From Cydia pomonella (taxonomy: Eukaryota > Arthropoda > Insecta > Lepidoptera > Tortricidae), in assembly GCF_033807575.1 (NCBI RefSeq), contig NC_084717.1, forward strand, positions 6,883,692 through 6,947,691: 64,000 bases of DNA, read 5' to 3'. The position numbers and the translations under genes are program-made. Below the pieces are notes generated by a model. It worked only from the letters and a program-made list of their open reading frames with translations. It made no database searches and was not told where the DNA came from. The number at the start of each line of letters is the position of its first letter. Position 1 is the stretch's first letter. Below are positions 22,306-34,099 of the stretch, piece by piece.

Positions 22306-22978
22306 TTGGTCCCATAATAAAAGTTGTTCAGTATGACCTGTAAAGTCACTGCGCAGAGTATGGCTGGTGGTTAAAATTTCATCTTATACCTATATTCGAC
22401 ACAAGTAGTTAGTACTTACAGACCAACTATGATACACATTTTGCCTGTATAGTGATACATAGTGAATAAATTAATACCTGATTTAAAAAATAAAACAAAA
22501 ATAACAAATAGCATGTTATTTAATTCAGTAATCACTAATCAGTCTTAAACAATGAACATCATACTTTTAGATTAGACAACAAAATGTTTATTTATACTGT
22601 GTTTCGACTTGAAAGATTTTACTGCTTTAAAACATAAGACAAACCTACCAACCAAATGTATAAAAAAAAATGTTTTTGTGATTATTATTTTCCTATAGGT
22701 TTCACGTAAATGTTTGTAAAAAGGAAATAATCTCCATAATATAAGCTATTAGTTGACACCTCGATGAATACAATCGGTTAAGTGGTTTTCGAGATACACC
22801 GCCAAAAAGAATAGGTCCGGACGCCATCTTTGTGACGTCATTACTATCCCCTCCCACCATTTTTCCGCTTTACTACCGCATGTACGGTGATCAGGAGAAA
22901 CGCCCGAACACATTGATACCGGTTGTGGGTAAGACCGAGCTGAGTCAATTAAATCTGGCCTCGGAGCGGCTTGGGGAC
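22306..22978 (-). repeat. Extra diverged arm copy
   Basis: Both ends match the arm consensus: 'AAAAGTTGTTCAGTATGACC' plus 'CTGCGCAGAGTATGGCTGG' at the start, and the 'GTCCGGACGCCATCTTTG' to 'CTCGGAGCGGCTTGG' block at the end. The central 300 bp (about 22385-22680) differ from the other two arms. It lies in direct tandem with the right arm. Confidence 0.75.
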
Positions 22979-23767
22979 TACTAATAGTAAAAGTTGTTCA
23001 GTATGACCTATAAAGTCGCTGCGCAGAGTATGACTGGTGGTTAAAAGTTCATCCTGTATAAAATTTTTAAGTAAAAAGAAATATGTACCTACCTATGATT
23101 AAGACGAAATAAGAGACTAAACGTCGAAGTAAGGTAACATTATTGTGTCTGGTTTTTATAATTGTCATTATAATTTCAGTAATTAAAACCGATACTCTAT
23201 AAATTCCATTCAATACGTATCGTAACAGTCACCACAGTTTCGACCGGTAAAAGCCAGTTATCGTTACCCATGCGCAAATAAATGAGTGTAGCTTCATTGT
23301 TTATTACTCGATCTGTATGTTTTAAGGCTCTATATATTCCTTGATAATGAAGCAATATGTTTTATATGAAACAAAATTTGCGAAATGCTAATATTTACGG
23401 AGATTTTTACAAAATAAAAAAAAATAATTTTATAAAAAAACTGTTTTTTGTGATTATTTTTTTTCCTATAGGTTTCACGTAAATGTTTGTAGAAAAGGAA
23501 ATAATCTCCATAATATATGCTATTATTTGACACCTCGATGATTAAAATCGGTTAAGTGGTTTTCGAGATACACCGCCAAAAAGAATAGGTCCGGCTGCCA
23601 TCTTTGTGACGTCATTACTATCCCCTCCACCATTTTTCCGCTTTACTACCGCATGTACGGTGATCAGGAGAACTGTCCGAACACATTGATACCGGTTGTG
23701 GGTAAGGCCGAGCCGAGTCAATTAAATCGTGTTTCTAGAGGGCTTTTGAGATTTGGCGACCGTACTA
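22979..23767 (-). repeat. Right arm of the foldback element
   Basis: It is the inverse of 19516-20307, with only scattered mismatches except near the outer end (about 23725-23750), where 'GTGTTTCTAGAGGGCTTTTG' replaces the left-arm sequence. Confidence 0.8.
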
Positions 23768-23884
23768 ATTTGGCTACGGAACCCTAAAAACTAGGTACAT
23801 TTTATTTAGGAATAACAGGTTAAAATAAATTAAACTAAAAAATCAACAAATTAAACTAAATCTACATAAAAAATAAAAGCCTAC

Positions 23885-24365
23885 AAAATTGACCCCAGGT
23901 CTGTGCCGTTCGGTAGGGTGCCCAGAAGACTGGCGGTGTTGCCGCGCTGAACGGGCAACGCCAATGCGTTGGGCTCTCGCCCAGCATATCTCTATGCTCC
24001 AGCCTTCCGGTCACTCGTCGCGTCTATTAGGCGCTTGGCCAACTCTTTATAAATGCTTTGCGTGCTTTAACCCCACGGCCCAAACGTCTTCACTCCAAAC
24101 AGCTCAAACATGCAGCCGATGTCAATGGCTGCATATTTGCGCCATTTGAGAAGCTCAACCGTATTGCCAGCAGCGCCAGCCTCAACAGAGGTCCCTGGAA
24201 GATGGGACGGCGCGAGAGTATCCACACACGTGTACCGGCCCGGTTCTAGAACCGACGGGGCTCCGGCGGTGACGAGGGGCCTTCGTCACCGCCGGCGCAG
24301 TATGTCAGCCGCCGCTCTTGGTGCAAGAGAGGCCGTGGGTGCCAAACTTCGACACGTCAGTACCC
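23885..24365 (-). pseudogene. Decayed LINE 3' coding end
   Basis: On the minus strand a frame broken by stops reads, in order, DVSKFGTHGLSC, then after a frame change CVDTLAPSHLPG, LLKWRKYAAI, FGVKTFGPWG, KELAKRLIDAT, PVQRGNTASLLGTLP. I recognise these blocks as the C-terminal end of a widespread arthropod LINE protein found after its RT. No polymerase motif is present. At least two in-frame stops and one shift make it nonfunctional. The block is GC-rich compared with its surroundings. Confidence 0.7.
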
Positions 24366-25159
24366 CAGTGGCAACGATGTGGGGCCATAAGAATTAACAT
24401 GAGAACTTAATAATTTGGGATTAATTTCGTTTTTAGCCGACTATCGACTGTAAGGTACACCTGTACGTAATTTGTCTGACTTTATAAATAATATATCTAA
24501 ATAAAGCCCGTCACAGACGGAGCAATAAGATATATTAAGTACCTAATGTACAATAATATAGCGACAGATACCGACAGACAGATATCTTAGAATATCGCTA
24601 AGCACGCCAACTATACCAAAATATATACCGCTGTCTGTATAGCACCTACATTGTGAGAGAGACGAAATCTGCCAAAATATATCGTAATATACCGAGCGAT
24701 ATATACATATTAAGATGCCACGTTCATATCCTAGACTTTTCTTCTCCATTAAAATCAATAAGTCTTTGTATCAATACAGCACGTAATAAAACTTCAGAAA
24801 ACTCAAACTGCATTAGACCTCACTCGGTAACGTTTAGCAGTCGTAACCCGGAGTCAAGTTTAGCGGCCGTAAACGCGTGGGCCGTAACCTGCATAACTGC
24901 CTAACTTCATTATGGGGCACTTCAGCGGGAACCGTTCTGTTCATAAATTGCTACATGGGTGCTGCTACGGTATAAGGTGCGATACGAAAGCGACATGGAT
25001 ATTATCGAGTGTTTTTGTACTACACTTTTACGTTTTTGGCCAAATGCTCAGCAATACTTAATTTATTTTTAGATTATTATTTTTTTCTATAAATCTGGCC
25101 ATGCACACTGGTACGCCTGCCCAGTTTTACCTGTATAGTTCAACTGCACAGGTGAAGCT
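24366..25159. other. Intergenic DNA, nothing recognised
   Basis: AT-rich with many ATATC/GATAT words around 24530-24720. No gene or repeat family was identified. Confidence 0.4.
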
Positions 25160-25293
25160 GCCAGCCTAGCCAAGTTGACAATCGCTATCGCTTCGACAAT
25201 GAAACCCTTTATGTCTCTATCACTCTTCAATATTAGTGCGACAATAACAGTTGCGTTTCGATCGTAAGCGATTTGCATGTTGGCTCCGCGGCC
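25160..25293. repeat. MITE, same family as 5779-5924
   Basis: It shows 'AGCCTAGCCAAGTTGACAATC', 'ATTAGTGCGACAATAACAG', 'TTGCGTTTCGATCG' and 'TTGGCTCCGCGGCC' in the same order as the nested copy at 5779. It is noncoding. Confidence 0.7.
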
Positions 25294-26987
25294 AAAACTG
25301 CGCAGTCGAATGCCACATACGCTACGTTTTACCTGTGCAGTTGACAAAACTATACCCTACCCTACCCATACCATATACCCTACATATCATATACCCTAGT
25401 CTATTGTATAATATGGCCAGCTTAAGTATGAACGTGAACTAAAACTTCAAGGGCACATTTTTTATAGTAAATTCAGATGTCTCGGTCTGTTTACAAGTAC
25501 CAAGTGTACCAAGGCTCCTTCTTTCTTACTGTTGATCGTATCGTTGCCGTATTCATGTCGTTTAGTATAAATATCTACAAAGTTCAGGTATAAATGGAGC
25601 AGGGTAGTTTGAAAATAGCCAGGTAAAGTTTTGAGAGGCTACTAGTTTGTCTGTAGGCAAAATTGTGAAATTGTATTTTAGAAACTATGTCATCGGGCTA
25701 CTTTGGATGTATGTACTTACGCTTTTACATGAGCATAACTGGCTCGCATACGATTACGGACTTAAATTGTTGGGCCATTTAGAGTTTACATTGGACATTT
25801 CATACCGTAAGTATCGACAGCCAAAATTAAATAAGCCTGGACCCTAAATGGAACAACAATCTGTGCATATTGATAAACGAAATTGATATCGTGTTTAGCA
25901 AATCCAGTAAACTTCCTTGGAATGAAATATTTATAAATAACGTTAAATTATACCGACTGCCTTTCTATTCGAATCTATTTTGTTTTGAGTTAGCTGTGAA
26001 ACTTTAGTTTAAAATAAAGCAATTTATTCAATTTATTTACGTATTCGCTTGTTTATATTTTTCAACTCCCGCTTGTTAGTTGATTCGTTCATTTTAAATC
26101 ATATGCCTATTGCAATCATTATATCTTGAATATCTGGTTTATTTGCAGTTATTTTATGTATTATTGAAATCATTTTCATTAATTTATAGTTTTTCTATTG
26201 CCGTAACCTACGTTGGTTTTTAAGAAGTCAGGATTTTTTCAAAATTGCAGTAGTTCATAAATCACTTTTTTAAATTAAGTCTTGCGAAAATATAGTTCTT
26301 TAAAAACAATTATCTGAAAAATGAACTTCACTAAATTAGTGAAGAAGTAACATTAAATGTTACTTCTTCAAGTAAAGGCCAGGACATTTGTAACTTATTT
26401 TAGAAAACATTATTCTTAAGGATCACTTCAATCATATAAAGTGCAAAACTTTTGTCGTTATACACTTTTTTTCTTAGCTACGCTTCTGAAAACTTTATTT
26501 TTCCTACTTTTATGAAGTTACAAAGGTTTTCCGTAAGGTTCATTTTTAATAATTAAAATAGTTATTAAGGTAGTGTACGAGATGAATAAGGGTTTTGAAA
26601 GCCAGTAACGCGTACGTGACACCTCTGGAATTAAAGGCGTTCATAGTTTCTAATAATAGTTTACGATGACGTTGGATCATAAGCTGTTTTCCACCGACGT
26701 GATTAAAAAAAAGATTTTAAATTGCAACTATACTGAAACTAATACACCTGTGGGTACTCGGATAATGATGAGTACAAAACGTTGGGAGGTAGTTCTTAAA
26801 AAAATCTATGATGGAATTATGGGTAATTATATGGGTATTTATCACTTACCAACTTTTTGTAATTATTTTTTCCTGATTGTAAGCTTTGGTTCATTCATCT
26901 TCCTCGCGTTGTTCCGGCATTTTGCCACAGCTCATGGGAGGCTGGGGCTCCGCTTGGCAACTAATCCCAAGAATTGTAGTATGCACT
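25294..26987. other. AT-rich intergenic DNA, nothing recognised
   Basis: Frames such as 26666-26989 have no recognisable motif. An isolated hydrophobic stretch in it (NYFFLIVSFGSFIFLALF) is not enough to call a gene. Confidence 0.4.
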
Positions 26988-27225
26988 AGTCCCGAAAGCG
27001 ACTGCCATCTGACCTTTCCAACCCAGAGGGTAAACTAGGGCTTATTGAGAGTAGTCCGGTTTGCTCACGATGTTTTCCTTCACCGAAAAGCAACTGGTAA
27101 ATATCAAATGATATTTCGTACATTAATTCCGAAAATCTCATAGGTAGGAGCCGGGGTTTGAACCAACAACCTCCGGATTGCAAGTAGCTCACTCTTACCG
27201 CTACTAGGCCACCAGCGATTCAATT
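26988..27225 (-). mobile_element. tRNA-derived SINE, second family
   Basis: Read on the minus strand: 'GAATCGCTGGTGGCCTAGTAGC', then GGTAAGAGTGAGC, a B box (GGTTCAAACCCCGG), 'GATATTTACCAG', 'CGGTGAAGGAAAACATCG' and 'GTCAGATGGCAGTCGCTTTCG'. This is the order of a common lepidopteran tRNA-related SINE. A second copy lies at 34836-35035. Confidence 0.8.
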
Positions 27226-28191
27226 GTAAACTCTGGTTATTTTACTTGTATTTGATTGTAGTTTCGTTTAAGCTTTATAAATTTAGAGAACTTCTCGTGC
27301 CCGGCGGAATAATTTCAAAATCCCAATTTGGGAAAAACGAGTGTAACTTTCATACGTTTTCTTAAGTTTTTAGAGCAAGATTTTGAAGTAAAATTACGCT
27401 TTTATTGTACAGAATAGGGAACTCCACACAATCCCCCAAATTTTATCGAATTCAAACGAAAAAAAAATCGGCCCATATAATAAAACGCATAACATACCCT
27501 TTACATCGTCTACATATTCATTTTGCCAAGATTTCAATTTAAAGCACAAAAATCCAAGTCTCCAGTCTTGCCAATTGGTGTATGTTTGTCGTATTGGTGC
27601 AGAGAATCTGCACTCCGTGAGCTGCAGTCGAATGCATCGGAAGGAATGCACAATGCATACAAAGTGAACTTCACAAGCAGTGAGCCGTGATTTTTCCTTC
27701 GCTCAGATAGGTAGCATTCGGCGACAAAGACTGATTATTGCTACGAATCGTATGTACGTGTGCTCGATTTACGATGGTTATTTTTTAAATGAGTTTTTGA
27801 TTGAAAATGGTCGACTCAGTCTTAAGTATCATACTTGAAATTTGACAAATTACCAATATAGAGGAATATTTATACTAAAATATTTTTATGGGTTTGTTGG
27901 GTCGCCGGAGTGGCAGCTGACGTTCACAAAGTTTTATGATACATCTTCCTTAAGAGGAAAGGTGACGAGCCGACCGCTTCTTCATAATATAAATATATAT
28001 GTAGTCTCCTCATTTTTCTCTGGATTTTAACGTCACAGAAAATACTTATACATAATTTAATGTAAGTATATTAATGTATGTTTGCTTAATGCTTGTTGTG
28101 TGATGTTTGTTTGGTGTTTATTTCCATTTTTTTAATATTGTAAGAGTTTTTTAAAAAAAATATATAGTTTTTGTATTTGCTTATAAATCTT
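27226..28191. other. Intergenic DNA, nothing recognised
   Basis: AT-rich, with only short unsupported frames on both strands. Confidence 0.4.
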
Positions 28192-28775
28192 ATATCGTCG
28201 CCGTAGAGCGAAAAGTCACCAAATCACAAAATGGCCAAAATTGACTTATATATGTCATCAAAATCGCATTTTTTTTCTCCAAATTTCAGTCTTATTGCGG
28301 TAGCAATAGCGATCATAGTTTCAATTTTACAAAGTTAAAGAAGTAACTAAAAACTCACTTCGCATTCAATATTATAGTCGAAAAATACCTAATTCCGTTA
28401 TACATTTTTAAACTTCTTGTAACTTCTTTATGAGCGTACCTAAGTCAATTTAGTTATTTTTTCCCTAAGTATTACTAAACTATTTAACCACGAAGAACCT
28501 TATTCAAAAAGTCACTTAATTTACTTAGTTACTTTTTAAATACCGGTTATGTCAAAAGTGTGAAAGCGAAAATTAACTAACTCTATTTAGTTATTTTTTA
28601 TTCATAGTTGTAAGGCAATGTACATCATTTAACCAAAGCGATAATTAATTAAACAGTTTTAATGAGTTTTACCCTACAAACAAATCTACAATACAATAAC
28701 TAATCATATTTAATGAATTTTACAATAAAGACTGTACTGTACGCCGACGTGATTTGATTAAAATTCGCTCGCAAG

Positions 28776-30511
28776 TTAGTGACTTTTCGCCCAGTGCCGC
28801 AGGCCCCCGCTACCGATACCAACCGCTGCGCTGTGGCGTATGAGCCGACAGTGATACGTGTAGTTACTATTTTCTACACGGCACTTCTTGCAGCATAAGT
28901 CGCATGTATGTGTATGTTGTGCCTCTAGATATGAGACCACTCCACGAGCGCGACGCCTGTTCCTTTTATGCCTCAAGTTTTCCAGCCACACGTCGTCGTG
29001 CTTCTTCACTCCCACGCATAGGTCTCTACGCCACTCGGGTCTCAATGCAGCACGTTCTTCCCAGTCGCCGGTATCGATGCCAAAGCATTCCATGTCACGC
29101 TTGCAGGAGTCTCTAAATCTTAACATCGGGCGCCCCACTAGGTCTTTTCGCATTATTTGCTATCTGACCCATTAGCACTTGGCGTGGCACCCTTTCTGGA
29201 TCCATACGGTGTACATGACCGAGCCAACGCAGTCTCTTCTGTTTGAGCATCGCCGTAATGCTGGTGATGCCTGACTTTGCAAGAACTGCTTCATTTGTCA
29301 TCTTATCCTTCCAGGTCACTCCCAATATTAGTCTCAGGCAACGCATATGAAAAGCGTTTAACTGGCGCTTTTGTTTAGAGTAAGTAGTCCACGTTTCCGA
29401 AGCATATAAAAGGGTACTGAGTACGCACGACTGGTATACGAGGACTTTGGTGGCTATGGTGAGCTTATCATTTCTCCAAACGCGAGTGTGAAGACGTCCA
29501 AATGTACACGAGGCTTTGCCTATTCGAGAAGCTATTTCCTTGCCGCTAGAAAGCGTAGATCTTCTTGTGGAACCGAGGTAGCAAAAATGATCAACCACTT
29601 GCAAAGCAGAACCATTAAGCAGAAAGCTAGGCTTCCTATCTGTGCCTTGCACCATAACCACTGTTTTCTTGGCATTGACACTCATGGAAATAGCTGGCAA
29701 GCCTGGCTAAACTTATCAAGTAGCACCTGAAGATCCCCCTCTGAGTCGGCAACAAGTGCAGCGTCATCTGCATAAAAAAGTTCTCTGGCAAATAGATCAT
29801 CACGTCTTGTAGTTGAATTTAAACAGTTGATATTGAAAAGTCGGCCATCCTTTCTGGTATGCAGATGCACTCCGACGTCGCCATCCCTGAATGCCAAATG
29901 AAAATCCCTGAATGAAATATATCAAAGAGAGTTGGTGCCAGCACACAGTCCTGCCTTATACCGCGGTTGACGCCGAAGGTTTCCGACGTTTCACCATCGA
30001 ACACTACCGAAGCACGCATGTTTTCGTGAAAATATTTCACTATGGAAAGTAGAGTAGGCGGACATCCGACCTTACACAACACTTCGTAAAGACCATTTCG
30101 ACTCACTGTGTCGAATGCCTTGTTCAAATCTACAAAGGCCATGTAAAATGGGACACGATGTTCGCGGCACTTCTCCTGAAGCTGACGAAGAGTGAATATC
30201 ATGTCGCTTGTCGACCGTCCACCGCGAAATCCGCACTGAGTTTCAGGGTAAATACGCATCGCTAAGGCTTCAAGCTTTTTTAAAACCACCTTTGCAAAAG
30301 CTTTACCAGCAATACTCAGTAGGGATATGCCTCTATAATTATTGCAGTCCCCGCGATCTCCTTTTCCTTTGTATAGAGTGACGATGTCTGCATCCCTCAT
30401 GTCCTGTGGCACCGTGCCCTCGGTCCAACAACGCTGAAGGAGAGCGTACAGGGAGCGAGACACACAACGAAGTCGAATTAGTTCGGCAGGCAAATTATCA
30501 CGACCAGTACT
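28776..30511 (-). pseudogene. 5'-truncated, frameshifted LINE RT
   Basis: Minus strand. Pieces in order: LYKGKGDRGDCNNYRGISLL, CGFRGGRSTSDMI and VDLNKAFDTVSR (30493-29900); FYADDAALVADS (about 29770); VDHFCYLGSTR, SCVLSTLLYASETW and RLRWLGHVHRM (29700-29113); then WEERAALRPEWRRDL and an eroded Cys/His end, HTCDLCCKKC (29150-28776). Changes of frame near 29890, 29700 and 29150 show at least three frameshifts, so it is dead, although the YADD box itself is intact. The N-terminal part is cut at about 30511, inside a DNLPAELIRL block. The clade was not resolved. Confidence 0.85.
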
Positions 30512-31012
30512 ATATCCTTATCTTTGACCAGTATGAAAAGGAGCTGGAGAGAGTCGATCGATTCAAATATCTAGGTCACATCATCACTAGTGACCTAAAA
30601 GACGATAGTGATATATATGAATATGCTGGCTCGCAGGTTCGCGCATTGTACAGGGGAAGTTAAGAAACCTTTGTTTAAATCCTTCAGTCAATCGTTTTAC
30701 ACCAGCGGCCTGTGGGTTAATTATACTCAGAGAGCACGCTGAGTGCTACGAGTCCTCTATAATAACATGTTTAGGGTCCTGATGGGACTTCCTAGATTCT
30801 GCAGCGCATCTGGCATGATTGCCGACGCCCACGTAGAGGATTTCCACGCCATAATGCACAAAAGAATCATGTCCATAAGAAGCAGAATCCAGGGTAGTCC
30901 CAACAGCATACTAAGTATGTTAGCGAATAGGCCAGACAGTCTTTTGCAAAGACATTGGATGTCCGCATTAATAAACCCCCATTCTGGGTTTGTTAATTAT
31001 TAAAATTAAAAT
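30512..31012 (+). pseudogene. 5'-truncated copy of the 1.2-5.6 kb LINE family
   Basis: The plus-strand frame reads FKYLGHIITSDLKDDSDI, closely matching the same block of the ORF2 at 1394-4210. A stop and shifts follow near 30660. At 30743-31003 comes YNNMFRVLMGLPRFCSASGM and NSILSMLAN, matching the ORF2 C-terminus. The 3' end is an ATTAAAATTAAAATTTT tail. Its 5' end abuts the 5' end of the minus-strand LINE at about 30511/30512. Confidence 0.85.
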
Positions 31013-31604
31013 TTTGTAGCCGTTTTATTTTTATTTTTAGTGTTTTTTTTTTGTACAAGTAGTAAATAACTATAGCTTATAAGATACTCAAATTAACAAA
31101 TGTGGACCACTTTGTCTGAATAAATAAATTATTTATTTATTATTAAATATTAAGCAGTATCCAAAAAAATATTATAGTTAGTAGTTTTTAATTAACACGT
31201 ATTTTCACTTTATCATAGCAGTCACAATTCAACTAACTTCAATTAGTCAAATATAGACGCACTAAAATGTGGGCAAATAATCATCAACTTCGTTTAAAAA
31301 AATCACTAAGTTATAATTAAGGTGTAATATTTAAGGGCAAAAATTAATTATCGCCTATAGCTCCTAAATCGTTAGTGTGAATAATATAAGTCCATTTTGA
31401 GCTCAAAGAATAGCAGTTTCCAATGAATAAACACATATAAAACCACAATTTCATCTTAAGATAATTTCAGTAAAATAAAAATTAATTATTATTTTTTTAA
31501 ACCCTCATAACTCAAAATGACTAATGAACGATTTGGTGACTTTTCGCTCTACGGCGACGATATCTAATAAAAAATCGTCATTATTTTGTATTCTGCCCAA
31601 AGTG

Positions 31605-31697
31605 CGTAGCCAACAAGCCAGTCGTTTACGCTCCGTAGCGAAAGAAACGCAACTGTAACTAAACTGTTACACTAATATGGAAGAGTTATAGAGATCC
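31605..31697 (-). repeat. Partial MITE, same family as 5779-5924
   Basis: It contains 'GTAGCCAACAAGCCAGTCG', 'TTACGCTCCGTAGCGA' and 'GAAACGCAACTGTAACT', the inverse of the family found at 5779 and 25160. It lies just outside the TIR element. Confidence 0.55.
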
Positions 31698-32698
31698 CGA
31701 AAATTTTTCGTTCTCAAGGCTCGCGTCGTCGTGAATGACGCGATCTATATCATATTCCGTATTCCGTCTTTTTCTAGCGATTAAATGAAACTGCACAATA
31801 ATATTGTTAAAAACTTTTAATGATTGCCTCTGCTAGTGGAAGTAAATATCGTTTTTCTACACGACTAAGACACAATAATCGTAATAAAAGTCTGCAAATG
31901 GTATTTACAATCGTTAAAAGTAAATTCAGAGAAAAGTTATTAATTAAAGGAAAGAAGGTATTCTTTGTAAACCTCTTTGTTCAATTAAACGGGAACTTAA
32001 GGCTCCCTTTGTCAACGTCTCATTATTTAATTGACGCAGTAGACGTAGGCAGGTATTTTCATTTTTCATCGGGTCCATTTCTTTTTCAAAACAACTAAGC
32101 TGTCGTATTGTTACCAGAAAGACTGACTCTCCGATTAAAAGGAAAAAGAAAGAAATTTTATTTCGTATTATTTATGCTGTCTTTAAGTTAAATTAAAATT
32201 TAAAAGGTTTGCAAATGCTTGTGAAACAATTTATTTTTATTTTATAGTGTTTAAGCCTAGAGATCAGACATGGATATCAAAAACTGTTGCTTCAATACCA
32301 TATCGACGCGAATTGTTTTTAGGAGATCTGGTTATTGCATATAAATTATGCACTACCTATACAGCTTTAGTAACCGTCAAAGGTCTTAAATAATGATATC
32401 ATATCAAAATATAGAAAACTATGTAACAACATAAATATCAATTAATTTATATGAGGGTAAAACTGGGAATATTTTTTTTTGGTGTAAAAAAATAAAAAGG
32501 CAATTTCCACTTTTTTGTACATTTGAATAGTCAACTTGTCCATCCGAGGCAAATGCAACTATGGGGTTATTGCATCTTTTTGTTATTTCTCTAATAAGTA
32601 CGATTGGTCGAAATTCCCTCTACGTTACATTTTATTTCTAAGTAGTTCAGGCTTTTATTACTACATGACGGGATGTCTTATAACTTAAGTAAGTTGTT
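31698..32698. other. Intergenic DNA, nothing recognised
   Basis: One frame (31820-32098) is basic and featureless. No family was recognised. Confidence 0.4.
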
Positions 32699-32936
32699 TA
32701 AAAAACCGGACAAGTGCGAGTCTGGCTCGCCCACCGAGGGTTCCGTACTTTTTAATATTTGTTGTTATAGCGGGAACAGAAATATAACATCTGTGAAAAT
32801 TACAACCGTCTAGCAGTTCATGAGACACGGACAGATAGACAAACAAACAGACACACAGACGGACAGCGGAGTCTTAGTTATTACTATTATCATTATTGGG
32901 TCCCGTTTTAACCTTTGGGTACGAAACCCTAAAAAA
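32699..32936 (+). repeat. GGGTTCCGTA-family repeat, short complete copy
   Basis: It starts AAAAAACCGGACAAGTGCGAG followed by GAGGGTTCCGTAC, contains 'GTTGTTATAGCGGGAACAG' and a run of ACAGAC units, and ends 'GGGTACGAAACCCTAAAAAA'. At about 238 bp it shows both termini of the family in one short unit. Confidence 0.8.
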
Positions 32937-34095
32937 GAACTCAAATAGACGCAATAACCCTATAGTTGCATTTGTCGCGGTTGAACTTTACCCCATTTCT
33001 GGTAGAAAACATGTTATTGTGTTTCCTGACACAATAATGAAGATTTAGCTGCGATCGATCGTCAGATTATTTTAGTCCGATGATAGCAGCTTCGACTCGG
33101 TTCAGAACACATTGAGTTTCCTTTACCCGCGTGACCTAGTTTCTGACTAAGGTTTGAAGTCAGATGTCTAACTCTATTTCCTTTGAAGCAATACTGTAAC
33201 TAATCTCAGATATTTCTTTGTGAAAATCTCTTTGAAAATGCTTAGTTAAAGCAACAGTTAGAATCTTCAGTGGGTTACTTGATATGTTATTTTAGTGAAA
33301 AATACTACGGAAACCTTTGTACGTGGCAATGGTTTAAAACAAGCGTATGGTGCAATTTTTTTTCAGCTAATTAAAAATCCCTTACCAACGCGTGGTGTCA
33401 GAAAGAGACCGATGCTATCGCGTTAAAACTAGATTTCTTTATGTAATAATTATCTAATGAGCAGACGAGACACTTACCCGGAAGCGGTGATCTTCACACA
33501 TGTTTGTATCTAAGCTAATCGTTTAGCTGCTGACTGTAAAGGTATGCAAGGTATGGAAGTTTGTATGCAAAGGTGCTAAGCGAATAGTATTGCTGTACAT
33601 AAATAACATCAAATGCGCTGACGACGTTGTAGAATCTTAAATAATCGCTTTTTAAAAAACTTTATGTCATAAAGCCTCATAGTGCAAGAAATACCTCAAA
33701 AGCATGTTTAAAAAAAAACGCGCCGTCTCGAAACTGCCTTTACCTGCCTTTGTAGTTTCTACTTCTAATAGTTATAGCAATCGGTATTAACGCAGTCCCG
33801 TTCAATTTAAGAAAAATACATTTAAAACGGCGCTCGTCGCCACTTAACATTGACTTATTAGTTTACCTTCGCTTTACTTCGTCCTGATTTCACGGTACCT
33901 ATTACGCTAGACGGCATTTAGATTCTGATTTCCGCTCATAATTACGGTAAGACGAAGTTCTTCGTTGGTTCTGGAGCGTTTCTTCGCTTCAGCTCCGATT
34001 GATTCGCTAACTTGATTTTATTTACTTTTAAACTCAGCAGAGCTCTTGACCCACCAAGTAATGTTTTTTTTTAAACGAGTTAGATTTTTATTACT
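32937..34095. other. Intergenic DNA, nothing recognised
   Basis: AT-rich. No coding frame or repeat family was recognised. Confidence 0.4.
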
Positions 34096-34099
34096 TTAA

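Larger units (their letters stand above)
19516..23767. mobile_element. Long-inverted-arm (foldback-like) DNA element
   Basis: The ends are perfect 15-bp inverted repeats, TAGTACGGTCGCCAA at 19516 and its inverse ending at 23767, flanked by ATT on both sides (19513-19515 and 23768-23770). The left arm 19516-20307 is repeated in inverse, with few differences, at 22979-23767. An extra diverged copy occupies 22306-22978 in the same orientation as the right arm. Between the arms lie about 470 bp of unique sequence plus a later LINE insertion (20348-21875). No transposase is visible, so it is nonautonomous. Three-base duplication is unusual. If TA is counted as target the ends would begin GTACGG, as in Tc1/mariner, so the superfamily is unresolved. 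Confidence 0.8.
19440..23789 (+). repeat. GGGTTCCGTA-family repeat split by a 4.25-kb insertion
   Basis: The left piece (about 19440-19515) carries ACGGACAGACAGACGGACAT and 'AGGGTTCCGTTTTTTGCCATT'. The right piece (23768-23789) resumes 'ATTTGGCTACGGAACCCTAAAAA'. Rejoined across the ATT they give the usual end of this family, so the sequence between them is an insertion. Confidence 0.8.
28192..31563. mobile_element. TIR element, perfect 34-bp ends, with two LINE fragments inside
   Basis: The 34 bp at 28192-28225 (beginning ATATCGTCGCCGTAGAGCG) recur exactly inverted at 31530-31563. AT-rich DNA of about 550 bp lies inside each end. The centre is occupied by a minus-strand LINE fragment and a plus-strand one, meeting 5' to 5'. 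A third weaker match, GTGACTTTTCGCC, sits at about 28780 beside the 3' end of the minus LINE. No transposase is visible. The immediate flanks (TT and CT) do not give a clear duplication, unless the terminal ATAT is itself the duplicated target. The superfamily is unresolved. Confidence 0.7.

Noticed and set aside
26666..26989. 107-residue frame with a hydrophobic segment
   Set aside because: A single AT-driven hydrophobic run is expected by chance. There is no promoter, no splice context and no homology I recognise.
28192..31563. Autonomous DNA transposon with its own transposase
   Set aside because: All long frames between the inverted repeats belong to LINE reverse transcriptases. No transposase motif was found.
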